Below, piece after piece: positions 13,101 through 27,100 of a stretch of 64,000 bases of DNA. Every line of letters begins with the position of its first letter. Within the stretch, counting starts at the first letter, position 1. Origin of the DNA: Prosapia bicincta (taxonomy: Eukaryota; Arthropoda; Insecta; Hemiptera; Cercopidae); the NCBI GenBank assembly GCA_036971475.1, contig JBAIZL010000001.1, positions 141,490,692 through 141,554,691 on the forward strand, written 5' to 3'. Position numbers and translations under genes: made by a program. Below the pieces are notes generated by a model. That model was not told the DNA's origin. It did not search any database and worked only from the letters and a program-made list of their open reading frames with translations.

Positions 13101-16100
13101 TTTATCTGAATGAAATGTTTATTCAGTTTAATACTGAAAATGATTTAAATATATTATCACCATTATATAAATCTCATGAATACAACATATCAACCCAAAA
13201 TACAAATCATATAGTTCTAACCTAATGTTAGGGTATGATATTAAGAACAAACATTCTTCTGAATACTTTTTAAACCAAAGTCTACTCCTTGTACAATAAA
13301 GGATTATGTAAAAAAAAAAAAAAAAAAAAAAAAATAGCTAGCTTTTGTAGTGGAATTAAGATAAAAATTAAAGTATATACATGTTATTAAAAGTTAGAGC
13401 TCAACTTGTAAGGTTAAATATATAGAAAAACAATATGGTTGCAAAAACATGTTATATTTAAATAATTTGTATTGTGAGAAATGGTGTTCCAGTGTGTATT
13501 TCCTATACATGTCAATAAAATTCATTGACAAAAAATACAAAAGGTAAAAAAACTTAATAAGTATACATTTTGATAAAATAATTTTAGTAAAATATTTAAA
13601 TAAAATATCCAAACAAAACACGTTGTACTGAATAGGACATTAACTTATTCATTTTTGAGTCTAGAGTCCTCATAAAGATGCAGTGAAGATCCTAGATATT
13701 GCAATGCTAATGTTGAGAAGCTATTGGGATGAACATAATGATGCTTCACAGGTGGTAGGTCTTGGCAGCAAGAAAACGAAAAACATTGGTGAAATAGATG
13801 AAGATCACAACATTTTTACATCTTCATAAAGTATGTACATTTAGAACTTTTGCTATTTACTGTAGCAGTCAAAGCTTAAGCAAAGTGTTTGTAATCCTGT
13901 ATATTATCAACGTAACAAATGAAAAATTTGTAAAACTTTAACTTTCTTTGTTTTACCCAATTTTTTAACGTTTCCTTATTACCTGACATTTTTGCTCATC
14001 CAACACCCAACCCTTTTACAACAGATAAGCAAGTCTCTACTGTGTAATAATATACTATTGGATGATATATGTCTACTCCACTTAGAAAAGCATTAAGTGT
14101 CAACTAGTAGCTCAAGTTAAAGGTGAAATCAAATATGACTAAAATGACACAGGTTTACCTAAGCACTTCTAACCATAGGCTTTATTAATGGTCCCATCTC
14201 AATAAACCAAGTATTTTCCAAAAAAGCTAGAATTCATTTTCTATTTCTGAATTCTATTACTTTTTTTATGAATTCAAACATTTCGAAAATCTCATGTTCC
14301 AAGAGATTAGTTCTGGGTATCACTTGTGCATAGAGAACTGGGTTTCTTCATCTGGATCAAACTCCCCACAGCTTAACACAACTGGTGTGAGTAGTAACTA
14401 AGAAATCATGATCTTGCGATAGCTACGTTTCCACCAATTCCTTGTTCTAAAATGATGCCAGTGCACATCTAAAATTTACCTTGATAATTGTGGATACTAC
14501 TCACAGCAAATGTAGTTCCAGCAAATGAGTAAGACAAATGAGGAAAAATATGAATAATTGAAAAAATAAATAATATGAAACAAAAGTACTGAATGAGGAA
14601 GTATGTAAATACATAAAAAAGTTCATACAAAAATTAGATAAACAAAATTAGGACAAAGATAAGTAAATCAAATGAGTTTGTGATCTAAATATCTGGCAGC
14701 ATTCTGGAACAGAGTCATCCAGGAAATGTTATAAGTTCATCTGGTACCCAACCACCATAGCTTATTCTTACGGCATTCTATCATGGTAACACATTGCTTC
14801 TATGGGGCTATTCCTAGGCCTTGGACTGTATTTGTATCCATGGAAGTCTCAATATCTCCAAATGCATCCTTAGGAAAAAAACTACTATGACAACAAGCTT
14901 TCTTGCACATGAATACACTCAAGAACATGTACTCAAACACAAACAAATACAAATACACACATGAAGGAAAATAATACAATGGTAACAGAGTAGAAAAAAT
15001 AGTTTTTGTAAGTTTTAAAAAAAGATGACCGAGTTATTTAAATTTTTTAATTTTTTAGGAAAGGGTTCATAGGCAAAACTAAAGAAACAAGTCTAATTTT
15101 TAAAATTTGTATTGCTAATATACCTACCTGACTTGCAGTAATACACATTTGTCCAGGCCATTCCTTTATCCACTTGTCTCTTTCATTCAAGTGTTTTTTC
15201 AAAGACACTCTTGTTAATTTCAACTGATTGCGTAAAGTCACTCTCATCATATATTCTTGAACAATAAACAAGTATTGTAATATGACAATATGAATAAGGA
15301 ATGTTTATTGTAAGGATTAATAGAGACATTTTAAGTAAAAGTGTTTCTTAATAATGTGTACAATATGTTCCATTTCAAAATCAGATATTTGGTAACTCAC
15401 AATTTTGGCATAATCCAGTAATATTATTGCATTTCATTATACTTTAACAGATTACTGATTATTACAAAAAAAGCTAGTTAAATTAGTAGACTACATATAT
15501 GATTAGCAATAAGGTCTGAGTACTTATAACAAAGAAAAAAGCCACTGATTTACGATTCTAAGCTTGATTTATTATAGATGGGAGTATTGTTACTAAGAAC
15601 ATAAGTTATGTTTTATTTGCAATAATTTTTTTAAAACGTATATTGTTATAATTTACTATAGGCTATGAGGAAAGTTAACTTCATACTGAATTGTGTGATT
15701 TAAATTATTTCTTACTTATCTATAACAGCTAACATTTTCATCATTACTACTTAAACCACAGCATGTGAAGCTTCACTAAAATCTGACAAATTATTGCTAA
15801 CTCTTGAGTTTGAATAATGAACAAGTATCTGAGCAAAGTTCATTTAGCCTTATTTATTTACAGGTTTATTTAAGGCCTCCAAGATATTTTAAGATTTTAC
15901 CGCAGAACTGTTAGTTTACGATCTAAGAAAATCTGGACTCCAAAATCCAATAGATCTCGTGTGTGTGTGTGTTAAATTAGCTAATTTACTTGGATACCAG
16001 AAATAAAATGTAATAATTTTCAACAAAGGTATAGGTTGAAAAAGTCTACAAAATCTAAAATTTCCCTCCTATTATTTCTCTCTGCTTTTGACAAATATAT

Positions 16101-16278
16101 ATAAATATATATATATTTATTTCATTCTCTCATATTTCTTTTTGTTTTCTCTTTGATTGACAAAGACCTCTGTGTGGTTGAAATATATCATTGGTTAAGT
16201 GCTTTTATGTGTTTCTATTTCAAGGCTACAGAGTGGACTCTTACCAAGGTAAGTCTGTCAGTCTCCTAGTCCAAAAAA

Positions 16279-16329
<51 letters not shown>

Positions 16330-19300
16330 TAATAGGTATTCCTTCACGGATGGAAAAATATGATGAATAGTTATTATCTGGAGTACATCAGTTCATTCTG
16401 CAGTCCATAAATTCGCAGTTCCGACGTTTCGCTAGAATCTCATTGACGAGGTGAACCCAACAACAGTAGAAGAGCGAAACGTCGGAACTGTGAATTTATG
16501 GACTGCAGAATGAACGGATGTATTCCAGATAATAACTATTCATCATCATATCTATATAATAGCAGAGGAGGTGGGGGGATCTTATCTAAGATTACCCAAT
16601 CCAAATGCAAATAATAAACTTCTAATGAATAGCATGCAAAATTATCTATAAAAGAAAGCCAGAAGCATCACAGCCCAATCAAATTCCATTTAAGAAATGC
16701 TGGACTCTTACTACATGCCTTATAGATAGGGCTTGTGCTGGTTACTATGCCAACATGAAGAAGTCATATAATCAGTGACATACATAAGGGCTTACTTGCT
16801 GACTCGTTTCGAAACAATAATTCCTTTTACATTTAGAGGCTTTGATTCGTAAAAGGAATTATTGTTTCAAAACACATTATCAAGTAAGCCCTTATGTATT
16901 CACTTAGTTAAGTAACTTTTAATTATAGTTTAATCAGTAAATTCAAGATGATTACAAGCAACAAGCAACTTTATTCAGTTCTGTTACATTGTAGAGTTAA
17001 ACAGTGTTACATTGCTATGGTTTGCAACTATTATTCTTACTAATTTTAAAAATACTTAACTAAGTGAATACATAATTGCTTACTTGCTGACATGTTTCAA
17101 AACATTTGTTCCTTTTACGAAGCTAACCCTCTACTGGCGGCATCAGGTGTAAAGTCTCTAACGGGAATGGATTTATGACTGTGGAATGAGGTGAGTTGTT
17201 GTTTGAGTTGTGTGTCATAAAATAGAAAAGACTGTTGGCTTCAAAATGTTTGTGATCATTTAATACATTTTCTTTATCCGTTGCATAGTGTTTAATCCCA
17301 CACACACGTATTAAATGATCACACACACTTTGAAGCCAACAGTCTTTTCTACTATATGACACACAACACAAACAACCCACCCCATTCCACAGTCATAAAT
17401 CCATTCCCGTTAGAGCCTTTACACCCAATGTCGGCAGTAGAGGGTTAGCTTCGTAAAAAAAAACAAATATTTTGAAACGTGTCAGTAAGTAAGCAATTAC
17501 GCATTCACTTAGTTAAGTATTTTTAAAATTAGTTTAATCAGTGAATTCAAGATGATTACATCAAGCAATTTTATTATTTTTATTATAACAATCTATTGAC
17601 AGTTCACAATTAGTTTGTAGCCTAGTGATCTAATATAGTTTAACAAATTATTTGTTCTCAGACAAGTGATAGTTCAAACTTGTGTAATTTTCCCTCCCTC
17701 GATATAAACTTCTAACAGTTTCAACACTAGTTTAGTGTTAGTTTGATTAATTTGTGACTTTCTTGTTTTATTTTATTTAATTAATTTGTTGTGTTGTATT
17801 ATTGGCAGTCTTTGTTTTGCTTTTCGAATTGTAAGAGTATTTAAGTCCATGTGTAATGAATAAAAGTAATGATATGATTACCCACTAGCTTCAAACTCAT
17901 TTTCTTGATCCAATCCTCCAGTGTAGAAATGATCCTAGAGACTATCCACTGTCGAGATGACTGGCCAATATATTTAACTAAGGAACTATTTAAAATTTTA
18001 ACTATATTTGGAAATTTTTTTAAAGACCTATATCTATTGTATTATAATATATCTTCAGTTTCAAATCAAAGAAACATTGTAGTCTACTAAATTAAATGTA
18101 AAGGACTTGAAATGTTAACCAAGGAAAATATAATTACTCATATGTTTGCTGCAGTTTATAAACTAAAAAGAATATTGAATGTAATGTGTTAGTGTTACAA
18201 TTATAATTACTATCTATAGTTGTATCACCGACCACAGCCTGTGGAGGAAATCCTCCCACAGGTGGGGCAAAAAGGTATAAGGAATATCCATGGCCGCTTA
18301 TAGCAAATGTGGCAGACTGCAAGTTTTATTATTATGTTTGTTTATTTGGAGATGATAGGAAATAGAATTGGAGCGGCATCAGTGTTCTAAAAGATTTTTA
18401 TAGAAGAGCACACAAGCCCCAGATTCCAAAAAGACATATTCTGAAAAGTGAAAACGTTTTTTTCTATATCTCTAGGAATAGAATAGAGCATACCTTATCA
18501 AAAGCGGCTCATCTTGCAGTTCTAAAACATATTGAGTTGGTTACTCAAAATCAACGGGTTGTTAGTAGATCATCTCGGAAAAAACATCCTTTTTGTGGGA
18601 ATGATTATAGTTGTAACTCAGTAAATAGAGGGAACTACCATGAAACCCATGAATTGCTATGCCAAGAAGATCAATAGAGGGAGCATCTTGAAGCAACTTC
18701 AGGGTTTAAGAGTACTTCATTGACATCCAAAATGAAATTATTGACTGTGAACGTAAATGATAAATACGGAAGTTCAGAAAGAACTTTCTATTTAAGAATT
18801 TATCTCCATTCGGCCAGATAAAACATTCAACATATGTCTGACTGGATTGCACATTGTATTTCGGTATTAAGCTAGCTATAATGTTCGAGAGATTTGTTGG
18901 ATTCGAAAAATCCAAAGATAAAAATGCAACAGAACTGGAAGCTGTAATTTTGGATATTTTAACGAAGTGGGATATAGATTAGAATTTAATATGTCAGTCT
19001 TTTGATGGGGCTTCTGTAATGGCGAGTTCTAGAGGAGGGAGACCAAACTATCATGAAGCAAGTTTTCCCACTTGCAATGTTTATACCTTGCTATGGACAC
19101 CAGTTTAATTTGGTACTCTTATAAGAATTGAATATTATAAAGGATTTGTGTCTCTATACATATGATTTCACTTCCTTCTATACATATTTCAGGATGTCAT
19201 CTAACAGAATTCGGAAGATTTTAAAACTCCCCAAGCATGCACAACTGATGGAACTTCCATTCCAGGGCAACACTAACAAAATCATCATATTTCAAGGAGT

Positions 19301-20915
19301 TGAAAGAAGCTATTTTGCATGCATTGATAATGATGAAAAATATGATGTTTATTGAGTGAATGTAGGAGCTACATGACTGCTTAAGAAATCAGATGACCTA
19401 GAAATCAGATGTGATTCTTCAAGAAGATATTTTGCTGCACTGATCACTTATTCAAGCTACTGCAAGTAAAATGTAAATCTAGTGTAAACTTCTGAAACCA
19501 CAAGATAAACCAGTAATAAATAGCCCAAGAAATCTGAGAAATGAAAAGAAAGTGAAATACTGTTGTAACGGGTTTTTTATATATTACCGCCAAACTAGTA
19601 TTTTACCGCTAAATAGTTCTGAGAGCAAACAGTTCTAACTGTCCCCGCGGGATAGCGAGAGCGGACTGATAGTAAAACAGCTGAGCGGATAAAGTTCAAT
19701 ATTTCCAGTATAGTTTTAATAGGAAATAAGGACAGTCGTTGAGAGACCCCCAGAATAGCGAGATGTTGAGAGAGAAGAGGTCTTCTTGGCAACCGACGAA
19801 ATGCATCCGGCCGAATGCTAGCTTCTTGAGGAAAACCAGTCAGAGGTAACACATAAGACCTAGTAATGACTCACAACAGGTAAACGACTCATTTAATATT
19901 ACTTTTATATTTGTTAATAATTCGTACGTTTAATAACTACGCTCTGTCCACGGCCCGTGGAGGATTTTATATCTATTAATTGTACTCAACAGTATTTTAC
20001 AGTTAATATCAATGACTTACCGTTTTATTAAAATCCTCCGACTGCAGTAGCATGTCAGAAAGGTAGCAGAGCGTAGTTTGTAAAATAATTTACAGATTTA
20101 TTTCATAAAAAATCTTTTTTTTAAATTTAATCAACGAAGAGAGACAGACACGTATTTTTTTAAGCTATATTTTATAAATATAATTCCCGGAAATATTGTG
20201 TTAAGTCTAACAATAATTGAATCCATAGTTTTATTTTTTTTTTATAAAATACATGTATTAAATGTACAAACGGTTGCTAAAAATATGTAAAGTCATTCGC
20301 AGAAAGAATTGAGTAGATCAGTTTGTTCAAACACGCAAGGGCTTCCACTTTGTTCCAGACTGCCGTCACCTTAGTGTCCCTTCAACTAGTGGCTTTTTGA
20401 TATCTCTTACTCTGCACTTTTTACAACCAATAAGAAATTGCTTCAAATCGTACGACTGCTGGTGCTCTATTTTCCCACTCTTCCTCTTTACAATCAAATT
20501 ATCTGTTTTCAATTCAATGTCTCTAACTTTATTTTGGTGTGCTTAAATGATTGTTTCATATCTTGAAATTTTTTCATATCTTGTTTGCTGATCACAATGA
20601 AATGTTGATGATGTTTTTACATGAAAATTAGTATTTGACATAATTAACAGCCTTTGCTGCTGGAAAATTACATCAAAATGACTTTTTTAAAGTTTTAAGT
20701 TGAGAAAAAAACCTCAAATTATCTTTAAAAACTATTCAAAATACAAAATTTTTTAAATTTTAAATTTCTCCCATTATACGTTTCTATGTGTTGGGACCAT
20801 TATAGTGTGTGTGTGAATATGTTTACAAAAATCATATATGAATTAATATAAGAAAAAATAATTAATTTCAAAATGATTTTATGTTAATAAGTAAATAAAA
20901 AGAGATCTGTGTTCA

Positions 20916-20983
<68 letters not shown>

Positions 20984-21114
20984 TAAAATACGTTTTCTTG
21001 TTTAATAATTTAAAACAACATAGGTTATTCAAATACAAGAATATTTATTATTTTATATCCAAAGCTTTTCGTTGGCAAACAGTACCAACATAGGTATTTG
21101 AACAACCTATGTTG

Positions 21115-21176
<62 letters not shown>

Positions 21177-24100
21177 TTTTTTGGACTAGGAGACTGACAG
21201 ACTTACCTTGGTAAGAGTCCACTCTGTAGTCTTGAAATAGAAACACATAAAAGCACTTAACCCCTTAACGGTCGATTTAAATTTCACTTTAACAACCCAA
21301 AAGGGCCTATTTTTTTTATTACTTATTTTTATTTGTTATAATATTACACAACTATTAAACATAAAATCAAAATTTAAAACAAATATTTTTATGGAAGAAA
21401 GTGAAAATTTTGACGTTTTTTACAGAATTTCAGTTCTACATATCCATATATTCATTAATACTAGAAAAAAAGAAAAAAAACACTAGGCTAAAACTGTACA
21501 TCACAAGTCTACAATTTTACACATTTTAGAAGTTTTTCTGTGTGTGGAATATTTTAAAGCATGGTGAAACGCAAAGTGCCACGTCGCTCTCATTACACTG
21601 ATAACGTGACTCACGCCGTATGTTATGCTTGGAACACACAGCACACCTCCTCATGGCATTTTCTCTTTTTTCTGTGAAAAATTCTTGTTGCACAATAATA
21701 TCAACCAACTCATCTGTGATAAATAACTTGAATAGTTCATATGGATCATTATGATTTTGTATCGTTACCTTTATTTCTGGATCTCCAGTGAAAACTTTTT
21801 CAGTTAATTTTTTTCCAGCAGAGTGGTAGTTTTCCCAAACAAAGCTATTTAGATTTGGAAGGACAGCAGTTGCATTTACTGGGTTTGGATTTTGCACCTG
21901 AGGGCCTAATACTAGAGGAGCATTGTCTTCTATCTCAATTTCCTCCCCTAAATCATCTATTTCATCTTCTGGATCACTATCAGAAGCACTTTCTAACAAC
22001 AATTCATGCAATTGTCTGTCACTCAAAAATTCATCCATTTTATAGAATATATGAATGCCTTCATAACCTAAAGCCAAAGTTCAAGAAATATCTCTCTTGA
22101 AAAAGTAAACAGAAATATAATTTTTTTTTTTTTTTTTTTTACTGTAAATAACTTCAAACACTAACTACACTATACAAAAAATAATTAAATTGCATAAATA
22201 ACACTACAAAACAATATGGCAAACGAATAGACAAGCACAAATGCACAGCAGGTTGACCGTTGGCAACTGACAATTCAAACGTCTTGAATCGAAAAAAACA
22301 TTGGTAAAAATAGTATCATATTACAAAATATTTGCTTGAAGATATATGCACACGATCTAACGGCATTCGGATGAACTTTGTCGAGCAAACGCGGCATAAA
22401 CGGAATAAATACGATCAGGCCATTGACGTGACGTGTATACGCGGCAGCGGCCGTTTTTCAGCATTCCGCTCGTGTCGCGTATAGTCGTCACAAACCAGTA
22501 AGGGGTTAAACAATGATATATTTCAACCTCACAGTGGTCTTTGTCAATCGAAGAGAAAACACAAAAAGAAATATGAGAGAATGAAATAAATTAATTGTAA
22601 TCACAGATTGTGTAGAGTAGAAATCAGATGTCACAGATGCACAGATTATATATATTGTTTCCATGAGCATATGAGTGATTATAGTTTATATAAGTCTGTC
22701 AGGGGAAAAGAGATAAGGCTATTAGGGAGGGAAAAAAAATGAATGGATTTATCTGATGTTGAGGTTAGGGGATTCTCTGGACTTGGTATACCACTGGTAT
22801 GATAGTTCCCACCTTCTCAGTTCTGAGGGATTGCAATCAGGGGGTAGTGATTTAATTATTTTTGTGGTATAGCAGTCATCAAAAGTTGTGATGTTGTGAC
22901 TCGCAGCATGTTGAGCTGTTGGTCTATCCATATTCATAATTTTAACATCATGTCTGTGGCCATTCATTCTGATATTTAGACCATCCGTGGTCAGGCCTAT
23001 GTACTGTGCTGAGCAAAGTTTACATTGTAGCTGGTATATGACATTTTTCGATGTACAATTATGATGACCCTGTATTTTGAAGACCATTTTTGTTGTTTGG
23101 CTGTTGAAACTATTTGCTGAGGGGTGTATTGGACACGTCTTGCATCTAGGTCTATTGCATGGGAAGGAGCCATGAGGAAGTTTGTGTGGTTTCTCTGTAT
23201 CAGGGTCTGGTAGTTTAGATGTACTAGGATGTTTTTCAAGTTGGGAGGTTGCTTGTACCAAATTTGCGGTGGATCAGTGAAAAGATTTTTGGTGTGGATG
23301 GAAGCTTGAAGAATTTTGAAGCCATCTCTCAATATCTTGTTGAGTTTATGTAGACCAGGATGGTAGTCTGTTATTAAAGACAGTTTATTTTATTCTGTTT
23401 GTGGTTTATGGTGAATCGAGGATTGTGCTGAATGAATTTGGTTTTCAGTGCACATTTGGAATATCATTGTTTAAGTGCTTTTATGTGTTTCTATTTCAAG
23501 ACTACAGAGTGGACTCTTAAAAAGGTAAGTCTGTCAGTATCCTAGTCCAAAAAATCTAAATAATCTTTACCAACCAAAACTAACCTAAATATATATATAA
23601 ACAAATAGTAATAAAAGAAATACAAATAATAGCATCAATGTTTGCAAAATTTTAATTTTATGGCTATACATGGTTCAATGAAAGTTTGGTTTTTTAAATT
23701 ATTAGAATTATCTTCTGTTATTAGAAAATCATCTGAGAAAAATTATTGTTTTTCTTATTTTTTAAAAATAAAATGAAATCGTTTTTCTTCATGAAACCAA
23801 TGCATACAAAAAACGGTAGTAAAAATTCAATGTGTTATAAGACTAGCTTAGTAGTTTTTGCTATTTTCTAATAGCATTATTAAATAGGGACATAAAAGAT
23901 ATTAAATTTTGTCAAAACTCAAAATTGTGCTGAAATTTAATGATTAAATTGTAAGAATATTTACCAATTTTACAAAGCCAAAGTTCAACTTGACCATCCA
24001 GTGAAACATTGTTGGTAAATTCAACATATTCTCCATCCGCTGAATACATTCCAGCAGCTTCAGGTTTGCCAGTTACAACCTGAAACAATTAAATGAAATT

Positions 24101-27100
24101 CTGTTGCTGCTTTCACAAGAACTAAAATAGTTACAAAAGAATAAAATACTTATAAATACTAGCCACATTATTATGAACTTTATACACTTACCCTTCATAA
24201 TTTTTACAACCATAAACACATTTTGTTTCCTGTTACTTGTTTGTGACTTGCAGGGCACTGTGTGTCCTTATACCTTCCTTACTACCATCAGCTAATCAGT
24301 CATCAGTCAGTCTTTGTCTTTCGCATTTTTGTTTTATCCAAATTGAACTTTAGTTATAAATTTTACAATAACTTAAAATTAATAACAAATTTTGTTGTTT
24401 TAAAAATTTATTTAAACTTACAAACATTGATATTCTATAAAATCTAGGCTGTAAAAAATGTCTTTATGTTTATCGGAAATTGAGGAATATGATAAAGGCA
24501 ACTTAAAGCAACTGTGGTGTAATATATTTTTTACTAAATAAAACCTCTTAACCACAAGTAAACTTTTTTTAAGAATCAATCCTAATACACATTTGATTGC
24601 ATATAAATGAGTGCGCAAAGCTGCAATTATAATTCATGGAAGCTACTCTTATCCGGACTAAGTTTTCTTCTCAAAATAGTTTACAGTCAGGCATTTATTA
24701 TATTTTGTATTAACTAAATCAACACAATTTAAAATAGTTGATTTGTGAAAGCGGCTTTCATGCATCACTAACAGCCAAAAAATTTTAACAAAATTATATT
24801 TATTTTCCTTATAACAGGTCTTTATCAACTCCAGACCATCAGTCCTCTTGTCTTTATACTCAGCAAATATTCTGCAAAGTAAATTCATTCTAAATTCAGG
24901 TTTTTGCCATGAAGTAGATTATCTTATTACTTCTTTAAGCCAGATTTGTAGTATAGTGCGCACATTTCTAATGTTAGAAGACTAAATTATAACTTCAACA
25001 CTTGACAACATTTTTGTAACTTTACTTTTAAAAAATATAAGTTTATCTTACTTTTAATTTAAATGTTGTCATTATTTTTAAAGTATCATTTTTTAGCAAT
25101 ATAATTATCATCCAATTCATAAGACAAACTTGGGTGTGTTTTTTTTTTAATTTAATGAAGATTTAACACATATGAATGAATTATTTTTCAACTACAGAGG
25201 CTGAGAATCCAAACTTATTGAACTTAATCTGAACTTGAGTGTTAAATAGAAATAACCAATGATGCAGAATCAAGTTGCCTATTGAAATCACCTTGGTAAT
25301 GGAAAATCGCTGTAGTTTATCAAAGAGGGGGAAGGAATTAAGGCATTGCAAAATAATATGAATACATTTGATAAGTAAGTTCTGCGTCACTACAGTATTA
25401 TAATAGTTGCGTACGCCTGGTACTAGCCCTGGCTTGTTAAGGTTGTATTGGCACCTTTTTGAAACCCTATTTATTTTCTTTTTATGTATGGTGATTGTAT
25501 CATGGTGAAGTTAATGGAAAATCCCACTAGGCATATGAGAATAGATGTCCAATTAGTTTTCTGAATGCAAAGGACATAAATGAGTATAAATTTATCAACA
25601 CATCTTTGAGACATATAAACAAAATCTGGATAATAATTCAATTACTATTCAAATTTTTGTTTATATGTCTCAAAGATGTGTTGATGAATTCGTACTGGTT
25701 TAATTTTCTTTGCCTTGAGAAAACCAATGAGATGGCTAAGTTAGCTCAATGATGGACATGAAAATGTGCATGACAAAAAAGTTAGTATTTACCTTCAATT
25801 AATAATGAACTGGTTCATGCAATGAAAACATTAAGTTGACATTTTTTGTTGTCTAAGAACAAACTTTAAACAATCACAGTTAGCGTAATGAAGGTTTTTT
25901 GTTTCTCTGAAAAATGATGGAGACAGCTCCTTAGCAGTATAATGACCAGAAACAAGACTAAAGTAGCCTATGACAATCCTAAATCAAATTCCCAATAATT
26001 AGAATGAAGCTACACATTATCCCCAGCAAAGAAAAAACCCAAGCATTTGTTTTTATTTTGACACATCGAAAAATCTTGTGCATAGTGTTTAGGGACAGAG
26101 ATAGAGTTGACATGAATAAATTTTTACCACTAGGCAAAACTTAGAGTGTACATCCTTGTTGTGAGGTGCTTAAAAACTGCATCTTTATATCGAATAAAAA
26201 ACATAAAATTTTCTCCAGTGAGATTTTGTTATCCATGGTAATGTTTGTCTTCCCATTGTAAATATAACACAATAACTATTAGAGAGCCTTAGCTAGAAAA
26301 CTACCCTCTTTACAGTCCAAAACTTACACCTACTGTCTACTTTTTTGCACCTAAAATCCAATCTTGCTTACAATAGGTTCAACAATGATGAGAAATCACA
26401 GAACATGTTACCATTTGGTTGAAATCACAGGAAACACGCTTATAACATGAAGAAATTAAAAAACTTGTGCAATGCTATGTGAATTCAAAAGTTTTGAGTA
26501 ACAAGTCCTTACAAATTAATGGTTACGGTCTGAGTTGACAAAGGGACACATCTCCCGAAAACGGCTGTCCTCAACAAACAAAGTAAGTGCTACTATAGGC
26601 AAGTTTAAAACATTTAAAAGTATTTAGTAAGAAAGTCCTCAATAGTTATGTAGAAAAAAGTGTCAATTATAGAAACCTTTGATATTAATTTTTTTCACTT
26701 AATATACTTAAGTAATGGATTTTACATTTTGGATATAACCTATATTAAGAAATAACTTGGACTTTGTCAAAACACAAAATGAGTAACACTCTAAATTCAT
26801 TAATTCTATCATGATCAACCAAGCTGTTTTATAACTTTTTAACTGCATAAAAGAGAAACAAAATAGAGTAGGACTAAAAGATCAGCAATGAAATTTTTAG
26901 AAAGAAGCTATTTTAGAAATGATTTTTTACAAGAAACTAGGAAATAAAATTGCTACAATGTTTGGGAGCACTGGAAAATAAATAACAAGAGAGTTACGAG
27001 TTTTTAAGAAAATTTTATCAATAAGAGATTTTTTAAACTATCTTCTTTGAAGTTATAATCTATTACCAGACAACAGTTATTAATTGAAAAACTGGATATA

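Larger units (their letters stand above)
21174..23604 (-). mobile_element. Penelope-like family A, 5'-truncated copy with inverted tail, split by piggyBac
   Basis: The minus-strand 3' end starts at 21174 beside (TA)n. The copy is interrupted by a piggyBac insertion (21261-22505), resumes at 22506 and reads through the GIY-YIG coding part to about 23453. A plus-oriented 3' tail (23461-23604) is attached at the truncated 5' side, giving inverted ends. The sequence is nearly identical to 61000-61830, including untranslated parts, so the two copies are young relative to most repeats here. The reverse transcriptase part is absent. Confidence 0.88.

Noticed and set aside
16797..16830. CTGA-C/T, then GTTTCGAAAC in Penelope family C ends as a hammerhead
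   Set aside because: Core position 9 is not A and there is no room for helix II in any of the copies, so the hammerhead model is not met.
17123..17380. Open frame of 85 codons on the minus strand
   Set aside because: It lies wholly within the palindromic Penelope ends and has no motif.
19564..20077. Solo LTR starting TGTAACGGG
   Set aside because: No second terminus or duplication; part of the span is a separate palindromic MITE.
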